From the NCBI RefSeq assembly GCF_027942865.1, contig NC_134515.1:25070227-25134226 (forward strand): a DNA stretch of 64,000 nucleotides, written 5' to 3'. The notes below the pieces were generated by a model, which saw only the letters and a program-made list of their open reading frames with translations, was not told the DNA's origin and did not search any database. A program made the position numbers and the translations under genes. Origin of the DNA: Odontesthes bonariensis. Taxonomy: Eukaryota; Chordata; Actinopteri; Atheriniformes; Atherinopsidae. Shown here in pieces: positions 27,826 to 40,082 of this stretch (within the stretch, counting starts at the first letter, position 1; every line of letters starts with the position of its first letter).

Positions 27826-27837
27826 CATTCCATTCCA
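27826..27837 (+). promoter_or_regulatory. tandem M-CAT (TEAD) motifs upstream of tnnc1
   Basis: CATTCCATTCCA holds two overlapping M-CAT cores (CATTCC), about 220 bp upstream of the likely start site. TEAD factors bind such cores in cardiac and slow-muscle promoters. Function here is inferred. Confidence 0.35.
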
Positions 27838-28017
27838 AAGTATGCCCCCTGAGAGCTGCCACTTTTTTTTTTTTTTTTTTTATCTGAGCCAGATGATTGT
27901 GACAGATTGGCTAAACGACACGCACACACCTACACACATTTGTGGACACACGTTTGAGGCACAAACAGAGGGGAGGCTACTCTGCCCAGGGAGGGACAGA
28001 CACTGCCAGGCTCCAGC

Positions 28018-28024
28018 TATAAAA
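28018..28024 (+). promoter_or_regulatory. TATA box of tnnc1
   Basis: TATAAAA lies 99 bases upstream of the start codon, which predicts transcription start near 28050 and a 5' UTR of about 75 nt. The position agrees with a muscle-specific TATA promoter. Confidence 0.7.
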
Positions 28025-28122
28025 CCCTCCCAGGATGAGGCCAGAGTCCTGCTCTGAGCTGGACAGGACATCCTTCCTTTGTGCCAGGACACTGTCAGAC
28101 AGGCAGCACACGAGCCTCCAGC

Positions 28123-31100
28123 ATGAACGACATCTACAAGGCAGCGGTAAGCTCTCTAACTCAAATTATATGGTGTACGGGGTGCAGTTGGCTCCTGAAG
28201 AAGCGAATTGATTTGGTTTGGTTTGGTGTGGTTGGATGCTCACCAAAACTGACATATGATCTGCTAATAAAGTGTTGTTTTGGTTAACAAACTCTCACTC
28301 TTAACATTCCAACTTAGAGGGACAGTCAGTGGTTTACAATCTAGGACTGTGATTTGATTCAGTAAAATTGAAATGGCTATAATACTGAAGGTATTGGCAC
28401 TCGTGCATCTCTTATTTGGTTGTTTTATAAAGTTCCCCATCTGACACTGCTTGAATGGTTGATAAATCCCTCTTATAATAATAATAATAATCAATTACAT
28501 TTGTAAAGCACTTTTCATTTCATACGGAATCTCAAAGTGCTATGCTGATGGTGGCAGACTACTGGATTGTAGCCACAGCTGCCCTGGGGCACACTGACGT
28601 GACACTGACTCTTGATGTGGCCTGCACAGCACGTCACCTCCATCACCAGCTGATGTCAAAAGAGCCTCAAAACCATATACGCCTGCAGGTTGTCAACCCT
28701 ATCAGACCTCTCGGGAGACACTCATGAGGTCACTGACAGGACACGTCCCTGGTCTGCAGCCTGCTGCTTCATTCATGACTTCAAATGGAACGGTCCCACT
28801 TCACATGACTAATTTTGGCCAGTTGCTCTGACACTCCTTCGTTTGTGGTTCTCTGGTGCCAGAGAAGGGCCTCAGGTTTAGATAAAGCCCCCCTATGGCT
28901 GAATTCCAGCATTATCTGTGAGCCTGAGAGCTGTGCTGCTATCCGTCCCACTCTGCCTGGACAGTCAGCTGGCTGTCCTGTCCACTCACACGCCAAGTGA
29001 GCAGTCCGACTGAGACAGCACATAGGAATGTATATCACGTATGTTTGTTTAGATGGATTTTTTTCATATGTCATCACCAGGGAAGTGTGTGTTTATGTGT
29101 GTATCTATTTTATCGTGGTTGACAGACGATAAGTTTTACATAAGCAGCTGTCTCCCTCTCTAATTCGTGGTAGCTTTTCCAGGATTACTGTGCCATTGTT
29201 GGGCCAGATCCACAGCTATGCTAATTTGAAGCACTGCATATTGTGTCCTTTATCTGTGGTTCCTGATCCTCCCGTGTTTATTTTTAACTCTTTTTTGGCT
29301 CTAACACACTGTCTTTTGCCAGGGGGTGGCCCAGTATGAAGATAATCTGTCCTAGAGGCTGATTTGACACTTTCTATTTCTTGATGGCTTGCACTAATAT
29401 CAATACAAAACTCTTTCCTCTGAAATCATTTTTGAAGAATTACTTTTCGGGAGCTGATAAACATAACTCATTCAATTTCAACTAAAAAAGCTTTGGGCAG
29501 AATTTGAAAAGTGCTCACACTCTGAACCGTTTCACCTTTGACAGGTTGAGCAGCTGACAGACGAACAGAAAAATGGTGCGTAATCTGTTCATTTAATCAT
29601 TTCTTCCCCATAAATATCTGCTTCTTACGTTGAGCATTAAACCCACTTAAAAAAAAGTGCCGTCAGATGTAACTTAAGGTAATGTTGCTAACACCTCATC
29701 CCCTAATAGAATTTCTTTCTTTGTGTGTGTGTGTGTGTGTGCGCGCTGTTCTGGTGTTCAGAGTTTAAGGCCGCATTTGACATCTTCGTGCAAGATGCAG
29801 AGGACGGTTGCATCAGTACTAAGGAGCTGGGGAAGGTGATGAGGATGCTCGGGCAGAACCCCACACCGGAGGAGCTGCAGGAGATGATTGACGAGGTGGA
29901 CGAAGATGGTAAATCAAATCACCACTGTGCTGCAGTGACTTAAACTGAATGACTGGTTGCTGTTGACCTCTCTATGCCCGTGGGTCAGCTACCAGGTCCG
30001 TCATGTTGTGTAGACAATCGTCAGTCAAACCCCTCTGAACTTAATGTCAAATGTGGTGAAGGGTCTTAAAGACAACAGGATGTGTCAGGCTGGGTTAAAG
30101 GGAAATGTGTATCAGATGACGCACATGTCATCTCGAATTTTCCATGTGATATAATGATGAAAAAAAGTTTCAGTGTGGACGATACAGTGAGTCGTGTTGT
30201 CAGATAAATTATAGATGGAGACATTTAAAGACTCAAAATTTATCGTTTTGACCATATGAATCACAGGTTTCCTTGTTAAAATAATTAAAATAAAAATAAT
30301 GAATGATCAAAAAAAAGTTTTTTCTTGCACATTCCACCATTTCTTTATAAAATGCTGTTTATGTGATGTACAGACAGGGCCTTAAAGAAGAGTTTGCACT
30401 GGTTAGATGATATGAACTTCCAGGAACAGAATGTGATGAGGTGCATTGTGTGTGTGCAGGGAGCGGCACGGTGGACTTTGATGAGTTCTTGGTCATGATG
30501 GTGAGATGCATGAAGGATGACAGCAAAGGGAAGACAGAGGAAGAACTGGCTGAGCTGTTTCGGATGTTTGACAAGTAAATTTCATGTTGAAACCCAGCTG
30601 CCTTTCAACTCGTTATCCATCCATCCCTCCATCCATTTTCTACACCTGCTTTGTGAAATTCAGGGTCGTGGGGGCATCTTTTTCCTGTTTCAGAAAAATA
30701 AATGCATTAAGAACAGTTAACACAATTCTATACTAAACCTACTGCCAGACTAGTCAAATCTTTCTTTATCAAGAGGATGCTATCGTGTCAAAACTACCCA
30801 AATCTCATATCGAAAATTGTCTTCGGTGTGACTCTGGCAAAGTATGCTCCCCGTGTGCAATTATGTGTTCTGACAAAATGCCAAGTAGCTCTGCGGAGTG
30901 CAGCATGTAGTTTGCTCCTTAATCCTTTCTGACAGTTCAGAGTATTTCTAACACCCACTACCATGTAAGGCACACACCTCGTCTGCACATCAAAGAGCAA
31001 ACTTGCCTTTCCTTCCCTACAGGGATGCTCCCAGACACAAACTCCTGATATGATCATGCACATGTCACATACAAACACACCCGCTTTCCAAACGCCTCCT

Positions 31101-31495
31101 GTAAAGTTTAGTTGAAGTTCCCTATGTGAAAAAACATGTTTTACTTCTGTGGCTGTGCAGAAACGCTGATGGTTACATCGACCTGGATGAGCTGAAAATG
31201 ATGCTGGAATCTACAGGAGAGGCAATCACCGAGGATGACATCGAGGAACTGATGAAAGACGGGGACAAGAACAATGATGGCAAAATTGACTACGATGGTA
31301 GGGAGTTTAAACTGATTAAAAACACTGAAGATAAATGGTGAAAATGTTATTGAGAGCAAGAACTCCTCAAATCTTTTGGTGTCATTCAGGACATCATACA
31401 GTTTCATAGTAGTAGACTTGAGGCTCAATTATTTGCCAACAAACGTTTTCTTATTTGTTCCAGAATTCTTGGAGTTTATGAAAGGAGTGGAGTGA
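28123..31495 (+). CDS. tnnc1: troponin C, slow skeletal and cardiac muscle
   Basis: Calcium sensor of the thin filament: calcium binding opens the N-lobe to troponin I and starts contraction. Six exons: 28123-28146, 29545-29575, 29762-29908, 30460-30574, 31161-31297, 31464-31495. All joins are GT/AG and in phase, giving exactly 161 residues, the family length. Four EF-hands are seen. Site I ([11 protein letters not shown]) lacks the calcium ligands, as in the cardiac isoform; site II is [12 protein letters not shown]; sites III and IV are [12 protein letters not shown] and [12 protein letters not shown]. Cys35 and Cys84 positions are kept. Residues 2, 29 and 30 are Asn, Gln and Asp, as known for fish cardiac TnC (mammals Asp, Leu, Gly), while 28 is Val as in mammals. 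The exon 3 acceptor is preceded by a (TG)n tract. Upstream lie a TATA box and M-CAT motifs. It could be either teleost tnnc1 ohnolog. Confidence 0.97.
28480..28740. repeat. possible retroelement-derived repeat in tnnc1 intron 1
   Basis: An (ATA)n run is followed by 'acatttgtaaagcactttt' and 'atctcaaagtgct', phrases typical of LINE/SINE 3' ends in fish, then about 200 bp of GC-richer sequence. I could not name the family. Confidence 0.3.
29722..29743. repeat. (TG)n tract before tnnc1 exon 3
   Basis: About ten TG units lie about 20 bases upstream of the acceptor at 29760-29761 and replace much of the usual pyrimidine tract. Confidence 0.85.
30616..30680 (-). repeat. tail fragment of the tRNA-headed repeat in tnnc1 intron 4
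   Basis: 'atccatccctccatccattt' followed by 'tctacacctgctttg' and 'gggtcgtggggg' matches the tail of the repeat that is fuller at 48420-48965. Only about 65 bp remain. Confidence 0.5.
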
Positions 31496-31823
31496 ATCTG
31501 ATGTTCCCGGGGTGCTCATTTTGTATGTCTCTTTGACTCCATGACAATCTGTGGAAAACTGCCAGCTGAAATGGAAGCAACTGATGAAAACATTGGGACG
31601 ACTTTGCAAGATTTAGTCAAACACCGCATCTAAATTTTCAGAATATTTTTTTTTCTATCATCTCTTGCATCGTTGTAAATACAGTTTGTGACAAACTTTT
31701 AATGCCCTTTGTGTACTGAATTCTTGAGTGTAAATTTCTCCAAATTACTTAGAATTTCTCAAGAGGGCCAAAAGAGCATTTCTCATTTGGCTGCTTGACG
31801 CTTGAACTCTGTGTTTGTTTCTG

Positions 31824-31829
31824 AATAAA
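31824..31829 (+). terminator. poly(A) signal of tnnc1
   Basis: AATAAA lies 329 bases after the stop codon and is the first canonical signal downstream, predicting a 3' UTR of about 350 nt. Confidence 0.7.
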
Positions 31830-32796
31830 TCTCATCTCTTGCCACAGTCAGGATAAAAATGTTCTCTCTGAGATGGTGATATTGTTTACCTGGGCAGCAA
31901 ATGTAAACAAAGGAGAAGATACACACGAGTCAACACAGTTTTGCACATAGTTCTGGTAGAGAAATCCTACTTTTGACACAATACACCAGATCCAGACTGC
32001 GTACATGCTATAATGTGCACACTGTATAAATTTCTGTATGTCTAAAATATCCTCAGGACTTTTTATTCCCTTCTCATGTCCCTGGAATGGTTCCCCATGA
32101 AAGGGCTGCTTGGAATGTTTGTTTATGTAATAAACAAGTTGCATTTTTCTGTGATGTCATTTTCCCTGAAACCAGTTTTAATTTGCTTACTGTATCAACA
32201 GTGAGGACATGGCCGATTCTCATGCAGATGTTACCTTGTTCTGCAGTGATTCTGTGTTTTGTCATAAAAGTTGTGTTGCAGAATAATTAATATTTGTTTT
32301 AGTATTTTTCTTCTATCTTCTATCTTTGCTGTTTTTTTTTCTTTTTTCCAGATTTCACAGCAGCCCACACTTTTCCCTCTCTGTCATGCTGTGCAGACAG
32401 AAATAAAAAACAAACCTCAAAGGAGGCCTGTAATGTGACCGTTGACCTCTATAACGAGACACTTTTTCATGAAGTTGAGCGGCCTGCTGTAAATTTTGAT
32501 CCATCTGTGCATTCTGTAGTGGCTCTTGTTTGCAGTATGTTGACTATTCACATGGTCATATCTAGTTACAAAGTGTATTGGGACAGGAGCTATTTATGTC
32601 TAATCATGTTAGTGCCCATGTTAGGGGATCACCAGCACCAATTGACAAGCAGATGCCTCCGTCCATATAAAGAATTATTTTGCCTAGGAAGAGATAACAG
32701 TTCTATTGTTAATGTTAACCCAGCTTTAATGCTGATATGAATGTAAGCACTTCTAAAATATCTGGATCATTGGAGTCGAGTAATTAAAATCCCAAG

Positions 32797-34085
32797 TCCA
32801 AAAAGATTGGGACACTGTGTAAAATGTAATTTACATAATTTAACAGTCTGTGAACATCTGGGAACTGAGGAGCCCAGTTGCTGGACCTTTGAGAAAGGAA
32901 TGTTGTCCCATTCTTGTCTGACATAGGATTCAAGCTGCTCAAGAGATCGGAGACTTCTTTGTCATATTTTGAATTATATGATGTGACAATGTTTTCAGTT
33001 GGTGAAAGATCTGGACTGCAGTCTGGACTCTTCTGCTATGAAGCAACACTGTTGTAATAGTTGCAGTGTTCGGCTTTGCTTTGTTTTGCTGAAAAATGCA
33101 AGACCTTCACTGAAAAAAAAAAAACAATCTGGATGCGAGCACATGTTGCTCTAAAACCTGTTGGTAAATTGCCAGTTCCGTAGTCACAATGCACCCCAAA
33201 CCATCAGAGATGCAGGCTTTTGAACTGAGATGACAGCTCAACTAACAAGCAAACTGATAACAAGCCAGATGGTCCCTCCTGTCTTCAGTCCAGAGTATGC
33301 GATGTCCATGACCTATAAATATAATTTTGAATTTCTATTAGTCTGACCACAGAACAGTTTTCCACTTTGCCTCAGTCTCTTTTAAATGACCTTTGGCCCA
33401 GAGAAGATGACAGCATGTCTGGATCATGCTCACATATGGCTTCTCATTTGCATAACAGAGCTTTAACCTGCATGTGTGTATGTAACGTTGAACTGTGTTC
33501 TCAGACAATGACTTGCCACACAAACTGGAAGTATTTCTGAGCTCATGCAGTGATTTCATGTCATCGTGTCTGTTTTTAATGCAGTGCCTGAAGGGCCTGA
33601 AGACCACAGACATCTTATATTGATTTTTGGCCATGTCCATTGCACACAGAGATGTCTCCAGACTCTTTAAATCTTTTGAGGATATCATGCATTATGGATG
33701 ATGGAATATTCAAAGTCTACATTATTTCATGTTGCAGTACATTATTCTAGAATATTTATGCATTTTTTTTTGCAGATTGCTGAGCCTCTGACTGTAGTTA
33801 CTTGTGAGAGACTTTACCTCCCTACTGTGCTCTTTTTAAACCCAATCATGTTAATATCCTTTTGCCAATTAACCTAATTAGTTGTAACATGTGCCTCCAG
33901 CTTTTTCTTTTTAGTACCACTTTTCCAGTCTTTTGTTGCCTCTGTCCTGACTTTTTTTACAACCTGTTGAACAGTAAAATGTTTCACTTTCAACATTCAA
34001 TATGTTTTATCAATATTTTAGTTTATTCAATTTTGAAGTTGGGGTTAAGATTTCACATCAACATTCATTTCATTTTACAAAAAGG
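32797..34085 (-). mobile_element. Tc1-like DNA transposon, decayed copy
   Basis: Same family as the split copy at 15545-21030, read on the minus strand. The left end has 'gattgggacactgtgtaaaa'. The transposase remnant (minus, 33688-33338) reads RHCIKNRHDDMKSLHELRN, then SLSENTVQRYIHTCRLKLCY and WAKGHLKETEAKWKTVLWSD. These are the helix-turn-helix and first DDE block of Tc1 transposases. Stops and frame changes follow, and downstream 'agagactttacctccctact' and 'aaacccaatcatgtt' match the 5' region. Inactive. Confidence 0.65.
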
Positions 34086-37000
34086 ACACAGATTTGAGGC
34101 TACAGATGTCCCTGGCACACCCAGGGGAAGTCATTGCTCTCTGGAGTCATGCAGTTATTACTGTGGCCACTTGATGTCAGCAGGACAACACATTCTTATT
34201 GGTTTGTTTGGCTCTAATTGTAAGCTGTAGAGCACAGCTTTCCAAAGACAGATAATACTCAACTATCTGGACTTAACACACATATGAATCTAATGGGTTG
34301 CTAGCAACGAGCCTATATGCTTACATTAAAGGTGGTTAAGATAACTGTCAATTACAATCAACAATTTTAATCGACAGTATAAATTTCGTGTAGTATTTTA
34401 GTCTACGTCATTCAACATTTATGAAACTGATCTTTCTATACTTTCGTAATTGGAAATAGGATGGATTATGTTTTGTTGAAACAGGCGACGTCAGTGGCCT
34501 GACTGATGACAACATCTGAAGGCCCTCCTACCTCCCTCTGTCTCTTATTGCTTTTCTGGGGCTTCAGTAGCTCCAAACTGCAGCTACCATTAAGTATCAC
34601 TGGTGGGATTAAAGCCCAAACCTGTTCTGAACCACAACTGCTCTGCAACAGCTGACAAATATCATCTGACTCTATACGTCAACTGCATTATTTACAATTA
34701 CGTCCTGTACACCAACACTAAAAGGTATAAAGGGGGGGGGATGCAATAAAACTAAGTGATTTTATAAGGTAATGAGATTTCCTGTGAAATAAAACGGAGG
34801 TGCTAGTTTTTCTCACTCAGATTACCCTGCTCTGCTGGCAGAGCTACATATAAGCTGTAACCCGGCAACTGCACGGAGGAACTCGATGAGTAGTGCACTC
34901 GCAACCATCAATGGAAGGCTGGGCAGCAGCAGAGCAGAAAGTGAATGAATCTGGGGTGTGGCGCAATAACAGCTAGTTCGGTGGAGAAGTGATGCAGTTA
35001 CGTAAGACAGGCTTGATGACTCATGTCTGCTGTTATTAACACACACTGCGGTTATGAGCCACCTTTGCTATTGTGGATTTCAGGGTGTTTGTGTGCAGCT
35101 TTCATACTTCCTGTAACCCTGCCAGTAAATGAGACCGAAAGGATCTGCAAAGGTTACAGGAAGACATCGACATCGTTCAACTCACTTCATTCAGTTTTAT
35201 TCTGCCAGTGTAGAGAAATGGCTTATACCACTGACTAAGTGTGAGTCATGCAGATACAGAGTTCCTTGTAGTAAGCTCTCACACAACCATACTCATTTAT
35301 TGATTTATGAACCATGTATTCAAACCCTAACAGCATATAAAAGTCTTAATCCACCATGAAACTGTCCTCAAACTGTGTTACTAAGCTGTGCCAGCAGGCT
35401 GATGTGTTCATAACCTTTTTCCCAGCTCAGAGTGATTTATAGATGAGTAAAATCCCCGGAAGAGTGAGGAATACCCCACACACGATTTAGAGTTTGGAAG
35501 GCGTTAACTACTCAAACCATCTTTCAGACACCCACGCATGTAGAGCTTTTTTGAAGCCAGCAGGCTTTTGGGTTTAGAGGATTCCTGTTTTTCTTGCTTC
35601 TCTAAATCACATGCTCTTGGAAGTTGTCCAGTGCTAAATATTACAGATTAGTCTTTAAAATTCTCAAGCAGATCATCATTATCAAAGGCACAAAATACAT
35701 GTTCTTAAATCTTCTGGAGCCACAGTTACCTTTTATTCATTTAGAGGTCAGGTGAGAGGTGTTTTTTTTTATGTTTGATGCTCTACTATTAACAACTTCT
35801 CAGTTGGAATGAATAACTCTATTATCAACTATGAGCATGACCCCCTTCTAACTTCTCATTTGAATAAATACTCTGAATAAATGCAGAAATCTTAGATGAT
35901 TGTCTGCATGAGAAGAGCAACTAGTTGGTTGTTTTTGTTGCCATAAATACACAATGAGGAAGTGGAACACTTTAGACAAAGAGAGAGTGGAAGCACTGCA
36001 GATCAAACTGGAACAGACAGAATATTGTATCATGACGCACCATCCCACTTCTGGTGCTGAGAACACTGAAGTACTGTTTCTGGACTGCCCCACCATAATG
36101 GCCCATAGAACAGCAAGACTACGAGACACAGAATTCGCAAATTCCACAGAAATTATTCAACGATTCACATGAATGACAGCGATTGTTTTGTTTTAACACA
36201 CCACTGGATGGTTTATCTATTTTTACCGTTATTAAAAGGAAACCTTTAGCTTTTCATACGAAATGCTGGAAGAACTGCTATCACTGCAGACTTCAGTATG
36301 TGTAGCATCACAATGGAACATATTAGGAATTAGATTAGATTATTTTTCATGTAAGCACATTTATTATGTTGTGAATGGTGAAACTACTTTAAACCATTTT
36401 ACAAAAGGATGATTCAATTACTTTGCTCTCTGTATTGTGTGTACTCTATAAAGCGGCTTGAAATTTCAGCCATCAAGTGCATTTGTGTTTATACCATAGC
36501 TGTGTTTTTGGCAGATTTAAGGTCCTCCTCTTGAGGCAAGCTGCTCTTTACGGTTCTTAGCAGAGCGGTGCGAGGCTTGTAGTTGATCTTTTTCATGAGA
36601 ACAGCCGTATCCTGCGGCCTAAAACAGACAGACAAAATAACAGCAGAGAAATAAAAACTGATGAGACGGGCAGTGAAACTGCTGAGAAGAACTGTAGCCT
36701 GTAACTTCATCACAGAAACGGTGTCTTTTTAACATGTACTTATTTATGTACTAGTATGAATGTGTTATATTGTATTAGTATAAAGAAAATATTGATTATA
36801 GCTGCCCAAAGTCTAAAACTGAAATATTGTACCTTGGAATCCTCTGCCACAGAGTGAATCTGTGTACTCAGCTTTGCCAAATAAGATTTGTTTTATGAAA
36901 CAATTAGAGAATCCTCTGTTCCGCACTGTGAAAATATATTTTTAGACTCGTATGACGTAGAAGTGCATCCCAAAGCCATTTCTTTGGCTCACTCGACAAT

Positions 37001-40000
37001 TCAGTACTGTAACCAACATATGGCCTTGTGTGAATGACATACCAGACCGTAAGACAGTTCCCAGCAAGGCCTCCACCACAGTGTCTGAGTGAGAACACAT
37101 GAGAGGCCGATGACCTTTACTTTGCATTGGGTCTAGCAGGACACAAGGAACATTCCCTTTCATTCACTTTGCCACAGATTAAATGGCAAACAAACATCAC
37201 TTTATTCTTGGTCTGGGTAAGTGCAGGCTACTGTACATCACCGGATGGTGAAATTGGCCACCAAATTAGAGACTTCTGGTGATAACAGATGGCTGCCTGG
37301 ATCTGCCACAAGGATTCCATGTGGCTCTGCTGTACACACGACCCAGTATTCTCATTTTCAAAGCTCACACTTCTCTTCTGCCTCAGAGAGCAAGTCTTTC
37401 ACAGAAGATTGAAGTGTCACAAGAGGTCTGTTTTGAAAAGATAGGGTATCTGTTGTAAGTTCCTGAAGTGATAAGGTACTTCCTGCTGGATGGCTTGAAT
37501 GTCATGTAGATATCGTCTCTGGTGACAGTGCTGCAAATAAGATTACCAAAGCATGAGATTTGGAAGTTTTTTCTTTAAACAACTTGTGGTGATGTTTATT
37601 TTCACAGAGTAGTGACAAACCACCCAGTCGAGCTTTACTAAACTTCTAATTAAAACCTTCCTCTACGTCTACGAAAGCCAGACTTACTTTATACACGGCT
37701 CGTCCCCTTACATACGTGGGGAAGTATGAAGGAAATGCTTGCAAATGTGATTCAAGAGTTCTGAGAATCAACTGGCAATCCCCATATAACGGGAGATGAA
37801 ATCCCTGGCATGATAACACATACCAGTCCAGTATAGTCACACATGGCACCATGAAAGCGTGACCGAAGGCTATTCCTGTTTTTCAGTGCAACCAAGAAGA
37901 AGGTACTTAGAAGAAAATGAATTTTTTATCATCCGAGCTCACAAAGAAATTAAATGAAATAAGCATAGAATGGGCTCGTGTATAGCTCTGTGTGTGAATG
38001 CTCAGCCATATAAATACAGACAGCATGGCTCAGAGGACAGCACAGAAACCATGATGTCATCCCCTCCTCAGAGTCATGATATCAGAGACAGCATTCAGCC
38101 AAATACTGAGATTAGGATTATTCTCTGCGGCCCTGAACATCTGCTGTAGTGAGACCACCGGGCGTAGAAATCCCTGCAGTGAAGACGGCAGTTATTCACA
38201 TGAACTTTACTTCCCAAGCAGCGTAACTAAACATACAGGGAACAACAGAAATGCTGGAGATGTGGAAATGATTATTTTACTGGAATAACAAAGTGTACTA
38301 TGTAGTGAGACTTGAACTGAATTAAAAAAAAAAAAAAAGAAGCCCAGCTCCCTCTGTTATTGTGCATCAGAAGCAGCTGTGAAATTGCTGTCAGTCATGC
38401 AGTGTGCTAAGTATTTTAAAATAACCACAGCAGGTGTGAACCAGCTCTGGCTGGCTTCTGCACAGCCTCAACACCACACACACAAATATACCAAAAGCAT
38501 GCTTACAAACAGGCACATGCCCCCACCCCCATGAGCTAATATACAGTCCCATCTCGAGCACATCTGCTTTCCCAGCAATGACTGCTGAGTAAGCACTGCT
38601 TCGGCCTCTGCTTCCCTTCATGTGTGATCATATCAGGGTGGAAGAAATAAACCACTTACAGTACGTGTCACACAAAACATAGGCCTGCTGTGGCGGGGGG
38701 GGGGGGGCACAAAAAGGTATCTGTATTTTCTGTGTGAAATTTAGATACTTCTCAATATACTTTAAGTTCTGTGATTTCTGTTTGCCTGAGCAGGCATGAG
38801 TTTTCCTCTGATTTTTATCAGCAACTTGGGACAGGAGTAAGCAGGCGCTGATGGGGCCTCACACATACATCTCTTAAGTAGGAAGATGAACACAAATTGA
38901 TTTGTAATTACAGTATTTAAGTGTCTAATTTTTAACTCACAGGTGAGCCTTTCAGCATGAAATATTTGGCACCAAAAGGAGCTGAATGGTTGCTTCCACA
39001 AGCGGACATCTAGCCTACACTAAAGCAGAGGCTAAATGTTTGTAAGACTCTACTGTGTGACAGCAATAAAAACAGGTAAGTAAAACTGTCAAACTATACA
39101 ATTCATGAACCTTTGCTAAATTACAGCATTGCCACTGTACTGTCGATGTACAGCGTCAGTTACAGATAAGACCTCTATGATTAATGGTTCACTCCATCAG
39201 CCCCAGGCACTGAAGCTACCTGTTGCCTTATCGTAGGTGTCTTTTTAGATCTAATCATAGGTTTGCCCATCAGGTATGTTGCTTGCCAGGTTCAGTCATG
39301 TCGGAAGACCCATCATTCAACAGCGTTTTTTTTCATCGCGACTGTGTGGTGTTACCAGGCAAGTCTCTTCACGCAACTTTAAAAGTTGAAGGTTTCACTT
39401 TTAGCCTGCTGCGTAATTCTCACTCCTCTGAAAAAGAAGTTTTAGTGCAGCGTGTCAGTCATCCAGCACAGTGACAGTTATTATACTATAAAATGCTGCG
39501 CAAATCACCTGCTGTCTATTGCTTCCATCAAAATTGTTGTTGTTGTTTTTTTTTTCAAGGAATTCCCTGCATTTTTCTGTCATCTGGCAAAGAACAAACG
39601 CATATATCTTTTAGACAGGAGATAAAAACTTCAAAGAAATTGAACATTTAAGGACCTGGTTGGACACGTTAAGTTGAATAAACACATTTCCTCAGCAATT
39701 TATTCTCTGTGTTGTCTTATTCTTGAGGGAAGGGACAATGGAAGTACAACATTCTTTTGGCCCAAACAGTATCAAAAGAAAACGTGTAACCGGTACACTA
39801 CATTAAACGCCACAAAATCCTTAAGTCTTTTAAAAAATTAAGCAATCAGGCGACGTGATGCAAACCTGTTACTATTTTTTTTCTCATATCTACACCTTAC
39901 AGTTTTTTTTAGCCCCAATCCTCATCGTGTTTTTGTCAACTGTCTAATTTCAAGTATATATTTCAATGCAGACAGTGACTGACAGCCAAGTCAATAGGAA

Positions 40001-40020
40001 AAAAGTTCTGAAAAAATATT

Positions 40021-40082
40021 GGGATGGATGGGACTTGAACTTGGATCTCACGTGTGACAGCCTGTGGCGTAACAAAACCGAT
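40021..40082 (-). other. tRNA-like relic, 3' half resembling tRNA-Asp(GTC)
   Basis: The minus strand reads GGCTGTCACACGTGAGA followed by a B-box-like GTTCAAGTCCC. Loop CTGTCAC with anticodon GTC, the following stem and the T-arm order resemble eukaryotic tRNA-Asp. The D-arm and acceptor stem cannot be made to pair, so this is a pseudogene or a SINE head. Confidence 0.35.

Noticed and set aside
37646-37852. 68-codon minus-strand frame considered as an exon upstream of the 36489 frame
   Set aside because: No fitting splice sites in phase and no recognisable motif.
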